Source: Thermobifida halotolerans (lineage in GTDB: Bacteria > Actinomycetota > Actinomycetes > Streptosporangiales > Streptosporangiaceae). Taken from it: a stretch of DNA of 64,000 bases. Below the pieces are notes generated by a model. The model searched no databases. It was not told the DNA's origin and worked only from the letters and a program-made list of their open reading frames with translations. The stretch is taken from positions 4,030,001 to 4,094,000 of the forward strand of contig NZ_CP063196.1 in NCBI RefSeq assembly GCF_003574835.2, written 5' to 3'. A program made the translations under genes and the position numbers. Below are positions 42,543 through 55,433 of the stretch, piece by piece (the stretch's first letter is position 1; every line of letters starts with the position of its first letter).

Positions 42543-43625
42543 TCACGCCCCCGCCGCGCTCAGGGCACCGCAGGCCCCGCACGCCGCGCATCCGGCTCCC
42601 TGGTCGGCACCCCTCATCCCGGCCCCGCGCAGCAGGGCGGCCACCCGCTCGGTGACGTCGCGGACCAGCGCCGGCTCGGGGGCCTTGGCACCGTCGCGGC
42701 GGGCCAGCGTGCCCAGCATCGGCCGCATCGGCACGACGAACGGGTACACCCCGCGCTCGATCAGCCGTGCCGCGCCGTCCACCAGCTCGTCGGGATCCTC
42801 GCCGAGACCGATCAGGAGGTAGGTCGAGACCCGGTTACGGCCGAACACGCGCACCGCCTCGTCCCACGCGGCCTCGTACTCGCCCAACGGCACGGTCGAC
42901 TTGCCCGGCATCCACCGTCTGCGCACCTCGTCGTCCAGTGACTCGACGTGGATGCCGATCGAGGTCGCTCCCGCCTCCCGTAGCTCGGCCAGCACCGCGA
43001 GGTCGCCGGGCGGCTCGATCTGGACCTGGACCGGCAGGCCGGGTACCGCCTCCAGCACCGCCCGCACACACCGCACGAGGTGCCGCGCACCGCGATCCGG
43101 CCCAGCGGTGGTGCCGGTGGTCATCACCATCTGCCGGACGCCGTCCAGCCGCACCGCGGCCTCGGCGACCTCGGCCAGTTGCGCCGGGGTCTTCGCCGCG
43201 ACCGTCGAGCCGGATCGCAACGACTCCTCGATGGTGCAGAACCGGCAGCGCTGGTCCTCCCCGTACCGGACGCAGGTCTGCACCACCGTGGTGGCGAGCA
43301 CGTCCCGGCCGTGCAGCAGGGCGATCTTCCGGTACGGCACGCCGTCCGCGGTCGTCAGATCGTAGAACCGTGGCCGCGCGACGGGTTCCACCGACAGGCC
43401 GAGATCGATGGCGCCGTCGAACACCCGCCCGTCCCGGACCGTGTAGGGGCTCTCCGGGTTCAACGGCAGCGCCGCGTTGGCACCGTCGACCACCAGGTGT
43501 CCGTCATCACTCGGCCCGGCGCCCTTGCTCCGTCGCACCGGCGTGTCCACCCGCACGCCCCGCACGGCGAGATCGACCCTCGCCGCGAGCTTCTCCGCCG
43601 TCTGCTCATCTACGTCAACGCGCAC
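42543..43625 (-). CDS. MSMEG_0568-family radical SAM protein
   Basis: A 360-residue radical SAM enzyme. The cluster-binding cysteines are in CVRYGEDQRCRFCTI (about 121-135), a spaced variant of CX3CX2C typical of this family. A cysteine-rich end (GAGCAACGACG) may bind a second Fe-S cluster. GTG at 43625 with GGGAG upstream. Part of the Nit1C operon; it would generate a radical on an unknown substrate. Confidence 0.9.
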   Translation of the reverse strand: MRVDVDEQTAEKLAARVDLAVRGVRVDTPVRRSKGAGPSDDGHLVVDGANAALPLNPESPYTVRDGRVFDGAIDLGLSVEPVARPRFYDLTTADGVPYRKIALLHGRDVLATTVVQTCVRYGEDQRCRFCTIEESLRSGSTVAAKTPAQLAEVAEAAVRLDGVRQMVMTTGTTAGPDRGARHLVRCVRAVLEAVPGLPVQVQIEPPGDLAVLAELREAGATSIGIHVESLDDEVRRRWMPGKSTVPLGEYEAAWDEAVRVFGRNRVSTYLLIGLGEDPDELVDGAARLIERGVYPFVVPMRPMLGTLARRDGAKAPEPALVRDVTERVAALLRGAGMRGADQGAGCAACGACGALSAAGA

Positions 43626-44225
43626 GACACTCCCTGAAAGCTCCGGCCCCGTCGGAATCGAGTCAATACGGGGTCCGTTTCCTCGCCATGACATCCGGAC
43701 TACGGCTGTATTAGCCGTGCTATGTGGATACTTCGGAAGAAAACGGCGCGCGGGACGAGCGCGCCGCCGCGCCCACCCCGCGCACTGACACTCGGGCCTC
43801 CCTGCGTTGTGGGATCGACTTGCCCAGCGCGGGCGGCACGGCCGGGGTCGGGAAGACGTACAGCGGGGCGGGGGTGAGATCACACCGAGCACCTTTGCCC
43901 GGCATCCGGTCGTACGTGGGGTCACCGCGACGGACAGGAAGGCGGTCAGCCGGACGACCGGGACCGGCGACAGCACCGGCTTCCGTCGGGGAACTCCCAC
44001 CAGAACAGCGGCACGGTCGCCACCGCGACAGCGAGGTTGCCGATCGGTTGGGGACCGGGCCTCCTGTCGGACCGAGTGCCACGGAGAACGTGACGGTTCC
44101 CGTACGGGGAACTCCCGTGGCACCCGGTACCGTGGCGATGACGATGGCGGCCCGCGCGGAACCGGCGATGTCGGCAAGCCGCCCGGACGGACGGCAGCCC
44201 ACGGACACGGACTGGTCCGCGGCGG
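43626..44225. other. 600-bp non-coding gap inside the Nit1C cluster
   Basis: No supportable gene. It separates the first four Nit1C genes from the last five on the same strand, so a second promoter upstream of the radical SAM gene is likely. A short palindrome GTTCCC-GTACG-GGGAAC lies near 44095-44112 (inexact loop); no known riboswitch was recognised. Confidence 0.5.
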
Positions 44226-44738
44226 TTACCACATGTAGGTGGAGTTGATGATCGCACCCTTGCGGGCGTAGTGGATCAGGGCGTCCTGCACGTCGAGCGG
44301 GTGCGTCGGAATGACACCCTGGATCAGGTCCTCCTCCCGGAGTCCGTGCAGCGAGAGACCGAAGCGGCAGCAGTACACCTTGCCGCCCTCCTTGATGAAG
44401 GTCTTCAGCTGGTCGTTGATGTTGTGCTCACCGGGAAACGCGGAATTTCCGGTGGTCGGGAATCCACGGGTCGCCATGCAGTTCATCGCGCCGGGTCCGT
44501 AGAAGTAGATCGCGGACTCGAACCCCTTGCGCAGCGCGCGGGTCGCCTGCAAGATCGCCACGAAACTCACCGACGACTCGTGCGCGATGCCGTGGACGAG
44601 GGTGAAGTACGACTGACCGGGCTCGGCCTGGTAGTCGGGAAAGACCTTCGTCCCGCCGTAGATGCTGGACCCTTCCGGCAGCGAAGGGTGCGGGATCTCC
44701 TCAAGGCTCTGCTTCTCGGTTTCGGTCAACTCGGACAC
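44226..44738 (-). CDS. MSMEG_0572/Sll0783-family nitrogen starvation protein
   Basis: A 170-residue protein of the Sll0783 family. GTG at 44738 with AAAGGAGAGCAC just upstream. A DsrE-like alpha/beta fold is suggested by FVAILQATRALRKGFESAIY and the Cys pair in KVYCCRFGLSLHG. Its cyanobacterial homologue is among the most strongly nitrogen-starvation-induced genes. Molecular function unknown. Confidence 0.93.
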   Translation of the reverse strand: MSELTETEKQSLEEIPHPSLPEGSSIYGGTKVFPDYQAEPGQSYFTLVHGIAHESSVSFVAILQATRALRKGFESAIYFYGPGAMNCMATRGFPTTGNSAFPGEHNINDQLKTFIKEGGKVYCCRFGLSLHGLREEDLIQGVIPTHPLDVQDALIHYARKGAIINSTYMW

Positions 44739-44780
44739 GTGCTCTCCTTTTGTTCGGTGGATACTCTTCTCACCACGGTG

Positions 44781-45608
44781 CTATCCGTAGAGCTTTTCGA
44801 AAGTGCCGCGGAAAACGAGGTCCGCGAGTTCACCGCCACCCGTGGCGGCGCGCAGCCGCGCGTACTCGCCCTCGTGGTCTCCCCAGGGCTGGTCGCTGGC
44901 GAACAGGATCCGGTCGTGCCCGATCCCGCGCCGGTCGATCTCCTGGGCCAGCCAGCGAGGCGCGAAACCGATCGACCACGAAAGGTCGGTGTAAACCCGC
45001 TTACCGGCCTCGATCCAGTCGAAGAACCGGTGCGAGACCAGCTTGATGTGACCGCTCATGCCGCCACCGAAATGCACCAGGTGCACCGCCACGTCGTCGC
45101 CGTAGGTGTCGACGAGGTTCCCGACCTCGTCGATATCCGAAGCCGCGCCGGGCGAGGTGTGCACATGGACCACGAGCCCGTGCTCGCGGGCCACCGCGAA
45201 GATCCGGTCCAGGCCGGCACGGCACGCCGGATCGTCCGGTCGGCCGCCGAGCAGGAAGCTGAGCTTGAGCGCCCGCACGCCCGGTTCCCCCGCCAGGGCC
45301 AGCGCGGCCGCGGTCCGCTCCGCGTCGCGCGCCAGCGGGGAGACCCACAGCCCGGCCCGGATCCGGTCGTCGCGGCCCGCCGCCTCCACGCACAATTCGT
45401 TGAAGGAGAAGGCGATATCCGGATCAGGAACACCGTAATTGGGAATGACGAGCGCCCGCTCGGTACCCTCGGCGTCCAGATCCGAGATGAGTTCGTCGAT
45501 CGTCGCCCGGGCGCTGATGTCGGGCCGCACCGCGGGACCCCCGTAAAAGGGGTACGCGGGCATCACACCGATATGCCGGTGCGCGTCGTGAACGCCTCGG
45601 TCAGCCAT
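44781..45608 (-). CDS. Nit1C amidohydrolase
   Basis: A 275-residue metal-dependent hydrolase (amidohydrolase_2-like TIM barrel). The N-terminal DAHRHIG supplies the metal-binding His pair, VVHVHTSPGA and the LVHFGGG region add further His residues, and LFASDQPWGDH carries the catalytic Asp. ATG at 45608. It sits between the flavin oxidoreductase and the Sll0783-family gene, and may hydrolyse the product formed by the other enzymes. Confidence 0.88.
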   Translation of the reverse strand: MADRGVHDAHRHIGVMPAYPFYGGPAVRPDISARATIDELISDLDAEGTERALVIPNYGVPDPDIAFSFNELCVEAAGRDDRIRAGLWVSPLARDAERTAAALALAGEPGVRALKLSFLLGGRPDDPACRAGLDRIFAVAREHGLVVHVHTSPGAASDIDEVGNLVDTYGDDVAVHLVHFGGGMSGHIKLVSHRFFDWIEAGKRVYTDLSWSIGFAPRWLAQEIDRRGIGHDRILFASDQPWGDHEGEYARLRAATGGGELADLVFRGTFEKLYG

Positions 45609-45694
45609 GGCACCAATTCCACCGGTCGATCATTTCCGAATCATGTCCTCAGGAAAAAAGCGGCGTTTCATGACTTCAGGAAGGTTGGACCGCT

Positions 45695-47032
45695 TCAGGC
45701 CACGGTGCGGGTCGCCGTCCAGTACTCGTCGCTGGGAAAGGTGCTCTCCGGCGTCCCCGCGATCCACGGCACCTCGCTGGCGGCCCCGTCGCGCCGCGCC
45801 GACGCGATGCACGACGCGAGATACGCGGCGTCGTCGGCCACCCCGCAGAACCGGCCGGAGCCCCAGGTGTGCTGCCAGGGCAGCCCGATGAAGTACAGGC
45901 CCGGGCAGCTGGTGACGCCGCGCTCGTGTGCGGGATACCCCCGCCCGTCGAAGACGGGGACGTCGATCCAGCGGTAGTCCCGGCCGAACCCGGTGCACCA
46001 CACCACCGAGGTGATCTGTGACGTGTTGACGTCCAGTTCGGACGGTTCCGCGCCCGGTTCCCACACCGGCACGTAGCGAGCCTCGATGGGGGCGTCCACC
46101 CCGCTGGCACGGATGTGGGCGTCGATCGCGTCCTTGATTCCCTCCGACACCGCGTCGGCATGATCGAGGTTCTGCTTCAGATCGGGTGCGAAGCGCAGCA
46201 CCCCGTCGCGGATGTCGGTGAGCCTGCCGTACAGCCGCATCCCGCCGCGGGCGAACGCCCGCAGATCGATGTCTCGGCCGCCGTCGCGACCGGTGACATA
46301 GTGGTTGGCCCGGAACCGCACCGCGTCGGCGTCCTCGAACTCGTCGATGCTCCGCCGGTAGTACCCCATGTCCTCCAGCCAGGCGACCACGTCACGCCCC
46401 CGGTAGAACCGCGCGACCCGCGGCGCGCTGCCCACCGCGAGATGCACCCGCCGCCCCGCCAGATGGAGGTCCTCCGCGATCTGGCAGCCGGACTGGCCGG
46501 TGCCGACGACGAGTACCTCGCCCGGCGGCAGTTCCGCGGCGTTGCGGTATTCGGAGGAGTGCAGTTGCACCACGTCCGCGGGCATCCGCTCGGCGAGCCG
46601 CGGCTTGAGCGGCACCTGGTACGGTCCGGTCGCCAGCACGACCTGGTCCGCGGTCAGCTCTCCGTGCGTGGTGGCTATCCGGAACCCGCCTCCCTCGGCG
46701 AGCCGCAACCGGGTCGCGGTCACTCCCTGGACGAGCGGGACGTCGAAGGACTCCGCGTAGTCCTCGATGTAGCGCACGATCTCGTCGCGGACCATGAACC
46801 CGTCGGGATCGGCGCCCCGGTAGGGGAAACCGGGCAGTCGGCACTGCCAGTTCGGGGTGACCAGGCAGAACGAGTCCCAGCGCCGGTTCCGCCATTCGCT
46901 CCCCGGGCGGTCCCGCTCCAGCACGACGTGGTCGATGCCCGCCCGGCACAGGTGGTAGCTCGTGGACAGCCCGGCCTGCCCGCCGCCCACGACCACCACC
47001 GAGCGGTGCACCCCCTCCAGGTCCGTCTTCAC
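45695..47032 (-). CDS. MSMEG_0569-family flavin-dependent oxidoreductase
   Basis: A 445-residue FAD/NAD(P) monooxygenase-type protein with FAD motif [20 protein letters not shown] (about 12-31), NADPH motif [17 protein letters not shown] (about 170-186) and [15 protein letters not shown] near residue 350. GTG at 47032 overlaps the MSMEG_0570-family stop by 4 nt (GTGA). One of the conserved redox enzymes of the Nit1C pathway; the reaction is unknown. Confidence 0.92.
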   Translation of the reverse strand: MKTDLEGVHRSVVVVGGGQAGLSTSYHLCRAGIDHVVLERDRPGSEWRNRRWDSFCLVTPNWQCRLPGFPYRGADPDGFMVRDEIVRYIEDYAESFDVPLVQGVTATRLRLAEGGGFRIATTHGELTADQVVLATGPYQVPLKPRLAERMPADVVQLHSSEYRNAAELPPGEVLVVGTGQSGCQIAEDLHLAGRRVHLAVGSAPRVARFYRGRDVVAWLEDMGYYRRSIDEFEDADAVRFRANHYVTGRDGGRDIDLRAFARGGMRLYGRLTDIRDGVLRFAPDLKQNLDHADAVSEGIKDAIDAHIRASGVDAPIEARYVPVWEPGAEPSELDVNTSQITSVVWCTGFGRDYRWIDVPVFDGRGYPAHERGVTSCPGLYFIGLPWQHTWGSGRFCGVADDAAYLASCIASARRDGAASEVPWIAGTPESTFPSDEYWTATRTVA

Positions 47033-47313
47033 CGCTCGAATCCCTCCACCACGACGCTCGCCTCCTGGTCGGCGAACTCGGCGGCCTTGCTCTCGATGTC
47101 CGCCATCTGCACCACCGTCTGCGCGCATCCGAATCCGTAGATCTCGCGCACCCGCTCCGAGGCGGCGGTCAGCGCCTTTCTGCTCAACGTGACGAACTCG
47201 GCCACGGAGTAGGAGCCGCCAGCGCGGAAGACGTCCTCGACCACGGTCGAGGGGGAGTAGCAGCGGTGGACCGAGTCGTCCGGCCAGCGCACGCGGAACA
47301 ACACTTCAGGCAC
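47029..47313 (-). CDS. MSMEG_0570-family nitrogen starvation protein
   Basis: A 94-residue protein, first gene of the Nit1C cluster. The GTG at 47313 ([14 protein letters not shown]) is chosen because AGGAGG lies six bases upstream. A further upstream GTG would place that SD inside the gene. It contains one Cys in [11 protein letters not shown]. Small conserved protein of unknown function. Confidence 0.92.
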   Translation of the reverse strand: MPEVLFRVRWPDDSVHRCYSPSTVVEDVFRAGGSYSVAEFVTLSRKALTAASERVREIYGFGCAQTVVQMADIESKAAEFADQEASVVVEGFER

Positions 47314-47638
47314 GATCGCCTCCTGCACTCCATTGACGACGGAGACCAGTGGACCGGGCGCCCGTTTCCGACCTGTTTCATCCGGAACATCTGCGAGTTA
47401 TCGATCGCCGGAGGCCGTTACAGTACGGTTCCGACTCGTGCCGGTGGCAGAGGTGCGGCGGCTCGGTCGCAGCCGCACAGCACGGTCCCACGCCGCGTGG
47501 CGGCCGTCGGCCCCGATCACTGGCCTCGACGCCTCACCGCGCGGCTCTCCGGCCCACCACGGCATCCCGCTCGCGCCCACGCTGACCGGCACGGCGCCAC
47601 CCGACTCCTGCCGCTGCTCGACGCGCTGTCGTCACAGC

Positions 47639-47757
47639 GGTGTGGGCACCGTCACCCACGTCGGCGCCGCGACCGTCCCGCTGGAGGTCGGCGGACTGCG
47701 CCTGATCACCGATCCGGTGTTCGACCCCGTCCACTCGGAGTACGACCACGGGTCGCG
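47639..47757 (+). pseudogene. Metallo-beta-lactamase-fold gene remnant
   Basis: About 40 residues (GTVTHVGAATVPLEVGGLRL, then ITDPVFDPVHSEY) match the N-terminus of MBL-fold hydrolases and then stop matching where the TetR remnant begins. No start with an SD and no catalytic HxHxDH remain. Confidence 0.5.
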
Positions 47758-48265
47758 GTGCGCGACCGGAACGCGATCCTGGGCGCGGACCGCCACCTGC
47801 TCGCCGACCGCGGCTACCACGTGCCGCTCAGCGTGGTCGCGCGAGGCCGGTGTGCGACCGGGCTGCTCTGTACCGGTGCTTTCCCAGCCGTCCGCACCTC
47901 GCCCTCGCCGTGTTCGAGGAGAACTTCGCCGGACTGGAGGCCCTCGCCGCCGAACCGGACCCGGGCGCCTTCGCACGGCTGTGGCGCAGGCTGCCGGACC
48001 CCACCGTCGAGGAGACCGCGTTTGTCGAGATGGGATGGACGCCCGCCGCAGCGTCCCCGACCACGACGGCGACCGGCGACTGCGGGCGCTGGTCGAGGAC
48101 CCGTTGCGCCGCGTCCGCCGGGCCGGACTCGTGGACGCCTACCCCACCCCCGACGACGTGCTGCTGGCCCAGCGCATGGTGCACGGCGTGGCCGTGACGG
48201 CGCTGGGCCGCTTCCCCGCGTTCGCCGGATCTCCGCGACGTCCACCCCGCTCTGCTGCGTCTTCT
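47749..48265 (+). pseudogene. TetR-family regulator, frameshifted
   Basis: The TetR helix-turn-helix reads RDRNAILGADRHLLADRGYH and VPLSVVA in one frame. RAALYRCFPSRPHLALAVFE and the following ~50 residues are in a second frame, and LRALVEDPLRRVRRAGLVDA and LLAQRMVHGVAVTALG are in a third. Two frameshifts make it non-functional. Confidence 0.7.
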
Positions 48266-48298
48266 GTTCCGGCCGTGCGGCGGCGGGTGCGGCCGGTG

Positions 48299-48676
48299 TC
48301 AGGAGTCGCGGCGGGAGGTCCAGGGGACGGTCGGCTGGAGCACGGCCTCGGTCAGGGCACGGGTGCGCAGGCCGGTGATCTGCTGGTACCCGGGGTCGGC
48401 GACCATGCGGCCGAACGCCTCCCGGCTTGGGTAGCGCACGAGCAGCACCGCGTCCCAGGCCTGCCCCTCCTCGGCGACCAGGGGTGTCGCACCGTCCCCG
48501 GCGTAGAGCACCTCGGCTCCGTACCGCTTCAGAAACTCCCCTGCCCGCCGTGTGTACTCCGCGTACGAGGAGCGGCCGTCCGGGGTGAACCGCAGCAGGT
48601 TGAGCATGATGACGGGGCCGCCCGGGTCCTCGTCCAGCATGCGTGCGAGATCGGCTCCTGCGGGGTCGACTGCCAT
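48299..48676 (-). CDS. DUF1330-family protein
   Basis: A 125-residue ferredoxin-like-fold protein ([38 protein letters not shown]). ATG at 48676 is preferred over an upstream in-frame start. DUF1330 proteins are dimeric alpha/beta-barrel-like proteins without an established reaction. No operon partner is evident. Confidence 0.8.
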   Translation of the reverse strand: MAVDPAGADLARMLDEDPGGPVIMLNLLRFTPDGRSSYAEYTRRAGEFLKRYGAEVLYAGDGATPLVAEEGQAWDAVLLVRYPSREAFGRMVADPGYQQITGLRTRALTEAVLQPTVPWTSRRDS

Positions 48677-48981
48677 GGTGGCTCCTTGTCCTGGTCGGCC
48701 GCCGCGACGCGGCCGCACTCGCCGTGCCGGGGCGGCGGAAAGCCCGGGCGTGCCACGCCAGTCTTACATACCATCTGGTCGGTATCCGCGTCGGGGGTGC
48801 TTCCGTGCGGGCGTTCCGGGCACCGCCGCGAGAAATACGACAGGCCGCTCGAGCAAGCACGGGCGACCGGGTCGGAAGCAGGCGACACACCGCGATGCGG
48901 CGAACGTGTCCACCGCGGTCCGGGTGGGACGGGTCGCGACAGCGGAGACAACCCGTCCCACCGTGTCCGCGAGGGCCTCGG

Positions 48982-51375
<2,394 letters not shown>

Positions 51376-51530
51376 CGTGTCTCCATCTGTCGCGCGGGGC
51401 CGCCTGTGCGGTCTCCGTCAGGTGTCGCCTGGCTCGATCCAACCAGTCCCCGGGGACACTTCCGTGCTCTCGTCGGCGTGGTCGCGGCAACGGTCCGTTG
51501 TCCGCCTGGTCGGCGGTGTCGGCCGAGACG

Positions 51531-51983
51531 TCAGACCAGCCAGCGGCCGTCGCGCATCAGCTCGCGGCCGGGCATCTCGTTCACCTCGCGCCACGCCTGG
51601 ACGCGGCGCGGGGAGACGCGGAACCAGCGGTACGGCGTGGCCAGCGCACGCGGGTCGAAGCCGGTGCGCGCGGCGAACCGGTCGCCCCGCTCCCGCGGCA
51701 GCGCGTCGATCTCGAGGACCTCGACTTCGCCCTCGATCATGGACACGTCGCGGGTGTGGCCCAGCCCCAGCCGAACAGTCCGGTGGGCCGCCAGGTTCCT
51801 GCCGGTCGGGCTGTCCGTCGGCGTGGACAGCAGCAGTGTCTCGCCGTCCCAGTCGAAGGACAGCGGCACCAGGTACGGCGCACCGTCCGCCGAGGCACTG
51901 GCCACCCAGACATCGATGTCACGGGTGAGCCGGTGCTCGGTGTCGCGGCGGCGCTGAGCGCGGGAGCGGGGGGCGGCACTCAT
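51531..51983 (-). CDS. Pyridoxamine 5'-phosphate oxidase-family protein
   Basis: A 150-residue split-barrel flavin-binding protein (RDIDVWVASASADGAPYLVP, LLLSTPTDSPTGRNLAAH). The family includes FMN- and F420-dependent reductases; the cofactor cannot be fixed from the sequence. ATG at 51983. It lies 115 bp downstream of the VOC protein on the same strand. Confidence 0.85.
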   Translation of the reverse strand: MSAAPRSRAQRRRDTEHRLTRDIDVWVASASADGAPYLVPLSFDWDGETLLLSTPTDSPTGRNLAAHRTVRLGLGHTRDVSMIEGEVEVLEIDALPRERGDRFAARTGFDPRALATPYRWFRVSPRRVQAWREVNEMPGRELMRDGRWLV

Positions 51984-52098
51984 CGGTCCTGAATCAGCTC
52001 GGGGACATTGCCGTCGGGGCCGGTGACGGTGTCCGTCAGGCCGCCGGCGTCGCGCGCGGGCTCCTCCACGGTGCCGTCTGTACGGTCCACGGGGCGGC

Positions 52099-52506
<408 letters not shown>

Positions 52507-52511
52507 GGCAG

Positions 52512-52961
<450 letters not shown>

Positions 52962-52968
52962 CTGCGTG

Positions 52969-52997
52969 ATCGTGCCATGTCCCACCGGAGTGTTCAA
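52969..52997 (-). promoter_or_regulatory. Promoter of the araC-VOC operon
   Basis: TTGAAC (52992-52997) and CACGAT (52969-52974) on the minus strand are spaced by exactly 17 bp and end seven bases before the GTG at 52961. Confidence 0.5.
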
Positions 52998-53186
52998 GTC
53001 CGTTGACGTGGTGTATCCGGGGTGATCCTGCGGCTGGACCAGGCCGTCCCGTCCGCGGGGCGGCCGTGTCCGCTCCATGGTGGCTTCCGGGTTCCGTACT
53101 TCCCCGACACCACGCGGCGTCCGTCGGTACGCGGCGGCACCGCGAGTAGCCCGCGCGTTCCCGGCGGGGAGGAACCGTGGCCGGGG

Positions 53187-53726
53187 TCACGCGTCGGGTC
53201 CGCCGATCCGGTGCCCGTCCCGCACGTCCCCGAAGAGGTCGCGGTCGGGCTGCCCCGGCCCGTGCAGCACGCTGATGTCGCCGGTCGTCTCCAACACGAC
53301 CGCGCGGACCGACTCCATGTCCCTGACGTTGGCGCTGCGCAGCTTCGACACGATGTCGTCCCGGGTGACGCGCGCCTTCCTCATGTTCTCCCGGAGCATC
53401 GTTCCGTCGACCATGAGCAGCAGGGGCGTGTTGTCGACGGCGCTCTTGAAGGGGGAGAAGCGGCGCAGCAGGGCGACGGCGACCTGCGTCAGGTACAGCA
53501 CGGCCAGCGCGGTCATCCCCTCCACCAGGGAGACCTGGGCCACCGCGACGGTCGCCATGAGCGAGCCGACGGCGACGGTCATGGCGAAGTCGAAGCTCGA
53601 CATCGTGGAGAAGCTGCGCAGCCCGGCGATACGCGTGTAGGTGATGACGGTGACGAAGATTCCGATCGTGGACACGAGCACGAGCAGCAGTTGGCTGCCC
53701 GGAACCAGGAGCAGGCTGTCTAGCAT
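53187..53726 (-). CDS. DUF421 (YetF/YcaP-like) membrane protein
   Basis: A 179-residue protein with three N-terminal hydrophobic helices (about 8-30, 42-60, 65-85) followed by a cytosolic domain with RSFSTMSSFDFAMTVAVGS, LLLMVDGTMLRENMRKARVT and DDIVSKLRSANV, the DUF421 signature. ATG at 53726. Function unknown; stress or spore roles are proposed for Bacillus homologues. Confidence 0.88.
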   Translation of the reverse strand: MLDSLLLVPGSQLLLVLVSTIGIFVTVITYTRIAGLRSFSTMSSFDFAMTVAVGSLMATVAVAQVSLVEGMTALAVLYLTQVAVALLRRFSPFKSAVDNTPLLLMVDGTMLRENMRKARVTRDDIVSKLRSANVRDMESVRAVVLETTGDISVLHGPGQPDRDLFGDVRDGHRIGGPDA

Positions 53727-53824
53727 GCCGCTGCCCCTACCCGTCTCCTCCGGAGAAACGCCGCCGGGTGCCGGATCGGTGCCCTGCCGGGCAGGGGCTT
53801 CTGCGTGGAATGCCTTCGGGGCGT

Positions 53825-54556
53825 TCAGTCCGGTCCGGGGCCGGGCGGACGGGCCGGTGAGTCTGCCGGGGCGGTCCTCGGCGCGTCGTCCGCATTGTCC
53901 TGGTTGAGGAAGAAGGCGCCGAACGCCGCGGCGAGGGAGGCGAAGACGACCACCGAGTACACGGCGAGCAGCACCTCCAGGACCTGGGCGAAACCGTCGT
54001 CGGCGGTCAGCGGTTCCCCGTTGACGGTGGCGAGCGCCGCGTCGTGCAGTGCGGTGCCGTAGTCGGTGTAGGAGCCCGTGAGGTACAGCAGCTGACTGGA
54101 ACTCAGCAGCACGATTCCGGTCACCGCGGCCAGCCAGGCGATGCGCCCGGACAGCAGCCGCCCGGCCGAACGGGAGCCCCGCACCGCCGCCGACACCACC
54201 CCGCCGAGCCGTGCCGTCCGCAGTAGCGTGAGGGCGCGGGCGAACCGCAGGAACGGCAGGACGAGGAAGAGGACCTGCCACCAGTTGCGTGCCCAGAAGC
54301 GGCGCCGGTCAGGTGCGAGGTAGGCGCGCAGGGCGAACTCCGCGACGAAGACCAGCCACAGCAGCCAGCCCAGCCACGTCAGCACGGTGACTATCAGGGG
54401 TTCGGTGGCCAGCGCCTGACCGAGGACGACGAGCACGAACACCAGTCCCAGCGCCCCCATCGGCCTGTCCAGTCGACGGGCCAGGGCCTCGGCGCCCTCC
54501 GAATCGCGCCACGTCCGCAGAGACCGCTGCTGTTCCTGTTCGGTGGAGGTACTCAC
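53825..54556 (-). CDS. Ion-channel-like membrane protein
   Basis: A 243-residue protein with a coiled N-terminus and about five hydrophobic helices resembling the voltage-sensor-like part of VIC-superfamily channels (LFLVLPFLRFARALTLLRTA with regularly spaced Arg, about 95-115). The pore signature GYG is not present; the loop reads YTDYGTALHDA. It is therefore a channel-like protein of uncertain conductance. GTG at 54556. Confidence 0.65.
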   Translation of the reverse strand: MSTSTEQEQQRSLRTWRDSEGAEALARRLDRPMGALGLVFVLVVLGQALATEPLIVTVLTWLGWLLWLVFVAEFALRAYLAPDRRRFWARNWWQVLFLVLPFLRFARALTLLRTARLGGVVSAAVRGSRSAGRLLSGRIAWLAAVTGIVLLSSSQLLYLTGSYTDYGTALHDAALATVNGEPLTADDGFAQVLEVLLAVYSVVVFASLAAAFGAFFLNQDNADDAPRTAPADSPARPPGPGPD

Positions 54557-54590
54557 GGACGCCCCACTACCCGCCCCACGACCGACCACC

Positions 54591-54623
54591 GGCCTCCCCG
54601 CCTCCACCGCAGGCGGGGAGGCC
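54591..54623. terminator. G/C hairpin, 13-bp perfect stem
   Basis: Arms 54591-54603 and 54611-54623 with a 7-nt loop, upstream of the channel-like gene. It probably terminates rightward or leftward read-through at the border with the Lsr2 region. Confidence 0.6.
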
Positions 54624-54720
54624 GCCCGCCGCGGTCCCCGCGTTCTCCCGCTCCTCGGGGAGACCGTGTGCGCCGGAACGGGCCTCCGGGAACCGCCCTC
54701 ACGGTGCCCGCGGAATCGAC

Positions 54721-54880
54721 GGGGTGCTGCGCGTCGGCCTCGGTTCGGCGGCCAACGGGCTGTCCCCGCGCATCCTGGGCGCCTTGCGCACCCGGTGTCC
54801 CGGCCGCGCGCTGATGGTGGTGGGGACGCACTTCGCCGATCCGCCCGGGCCGTTGCGCCGAGGCGGATCGGTGAGCGGTC
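54721..54880 (+). pseudogene. LysR-type regulator fragment
   Basis: LRVGLGSAANGLSPRILGAL followed by RTRCPG and a FADPPGPLRRGG segment resembles the start of a LysR substrate-binding domain. There is no DNA-binding domain upstream and the similarity ends after about 50 residues. Confidence 0.4.
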
Positions 54881-55100
54881 GGCCCCGACAGCCCCCCGGA
54901 AGACCGGTCGGGAATGGCCGGAACCGCGCTCGGGAAGAGCTGGACAGGCGCACCGGCCTCACGCGCCGAGGACGCTTCCCCCCGTCACGGAAGAAACGGA
55001 GCGGTTCCGCGGCCGGTGCGAACCACCTGAAATAAACCACAAAACAGCAGTAAAGGGGACGGAGTATTCCGCCCCCTTCGCCTCGGGTAAGATGTACCGC

Positions 55101-55433
55101 TCACCCGTGGGCCGCCTCGTATTCCTCCACGATGGACTTCGGGATACGACCGCGTTCACTGATCGACTTGCCCTGTTCCTGCGCCCACGCCCGGATCTGC
55201 GCGCTCCTCTCGCGGCTGAGCACGGTCCGCTGCTTGCCCCGGGACGCGCCGCGCCTGGTCGGAATCCTGCGGGCGGCTTCGACGAACGGGGCGAGTTCCT
55301 CACGCAACCGCTTGGCGTTGGGACTGCTGAGGTCGATCTCGTAGGAAGTGCCGTCGAGTGCGAACGAGACCGTCTCCTCGGCCTCACCGCCGTCGAGATC
55401 GTCAACGAGAAGCACCTGAACTTTCTGCGCCAT
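55101..55433 (-). CDS. lsr2: Lsr2-family nucleoid-associated protein
   Basis: A 110-residue H-NS-like xenogeneic silencer of actinobacteria. N-terminal dimerisation domain (VQVLLVDDLDGGEAEETVSF) and C-terminal AT-hook-like DNA-binding domain with the RGRIPKSIVEEY motif (here SERGRIPKS, about residues 91-99). ATG at 55433 with GGAGAGATTC upstream. It would be expected to silence AT-rich acquired DNA such as the low-GC island genes. Confidence 0.93.
   Translation of the reverse strand: MAQKVQVLLVDDLDGGEAEETVSFALDGTSYEIDLSSPNAKRLREELAPFVEAARRIPTRRGASRGKQRTVLSRERSAQIRAWAQEQGKSISERGRIPKSIVEEYEAAHG

Noticed and set aside
43700-44225. A riboswitch in the Nit1C spacer
   Set aside because: Searched by eye for guanidine, glutamine, cobalamin and SAM signatures and found none; only short generic hairpins.
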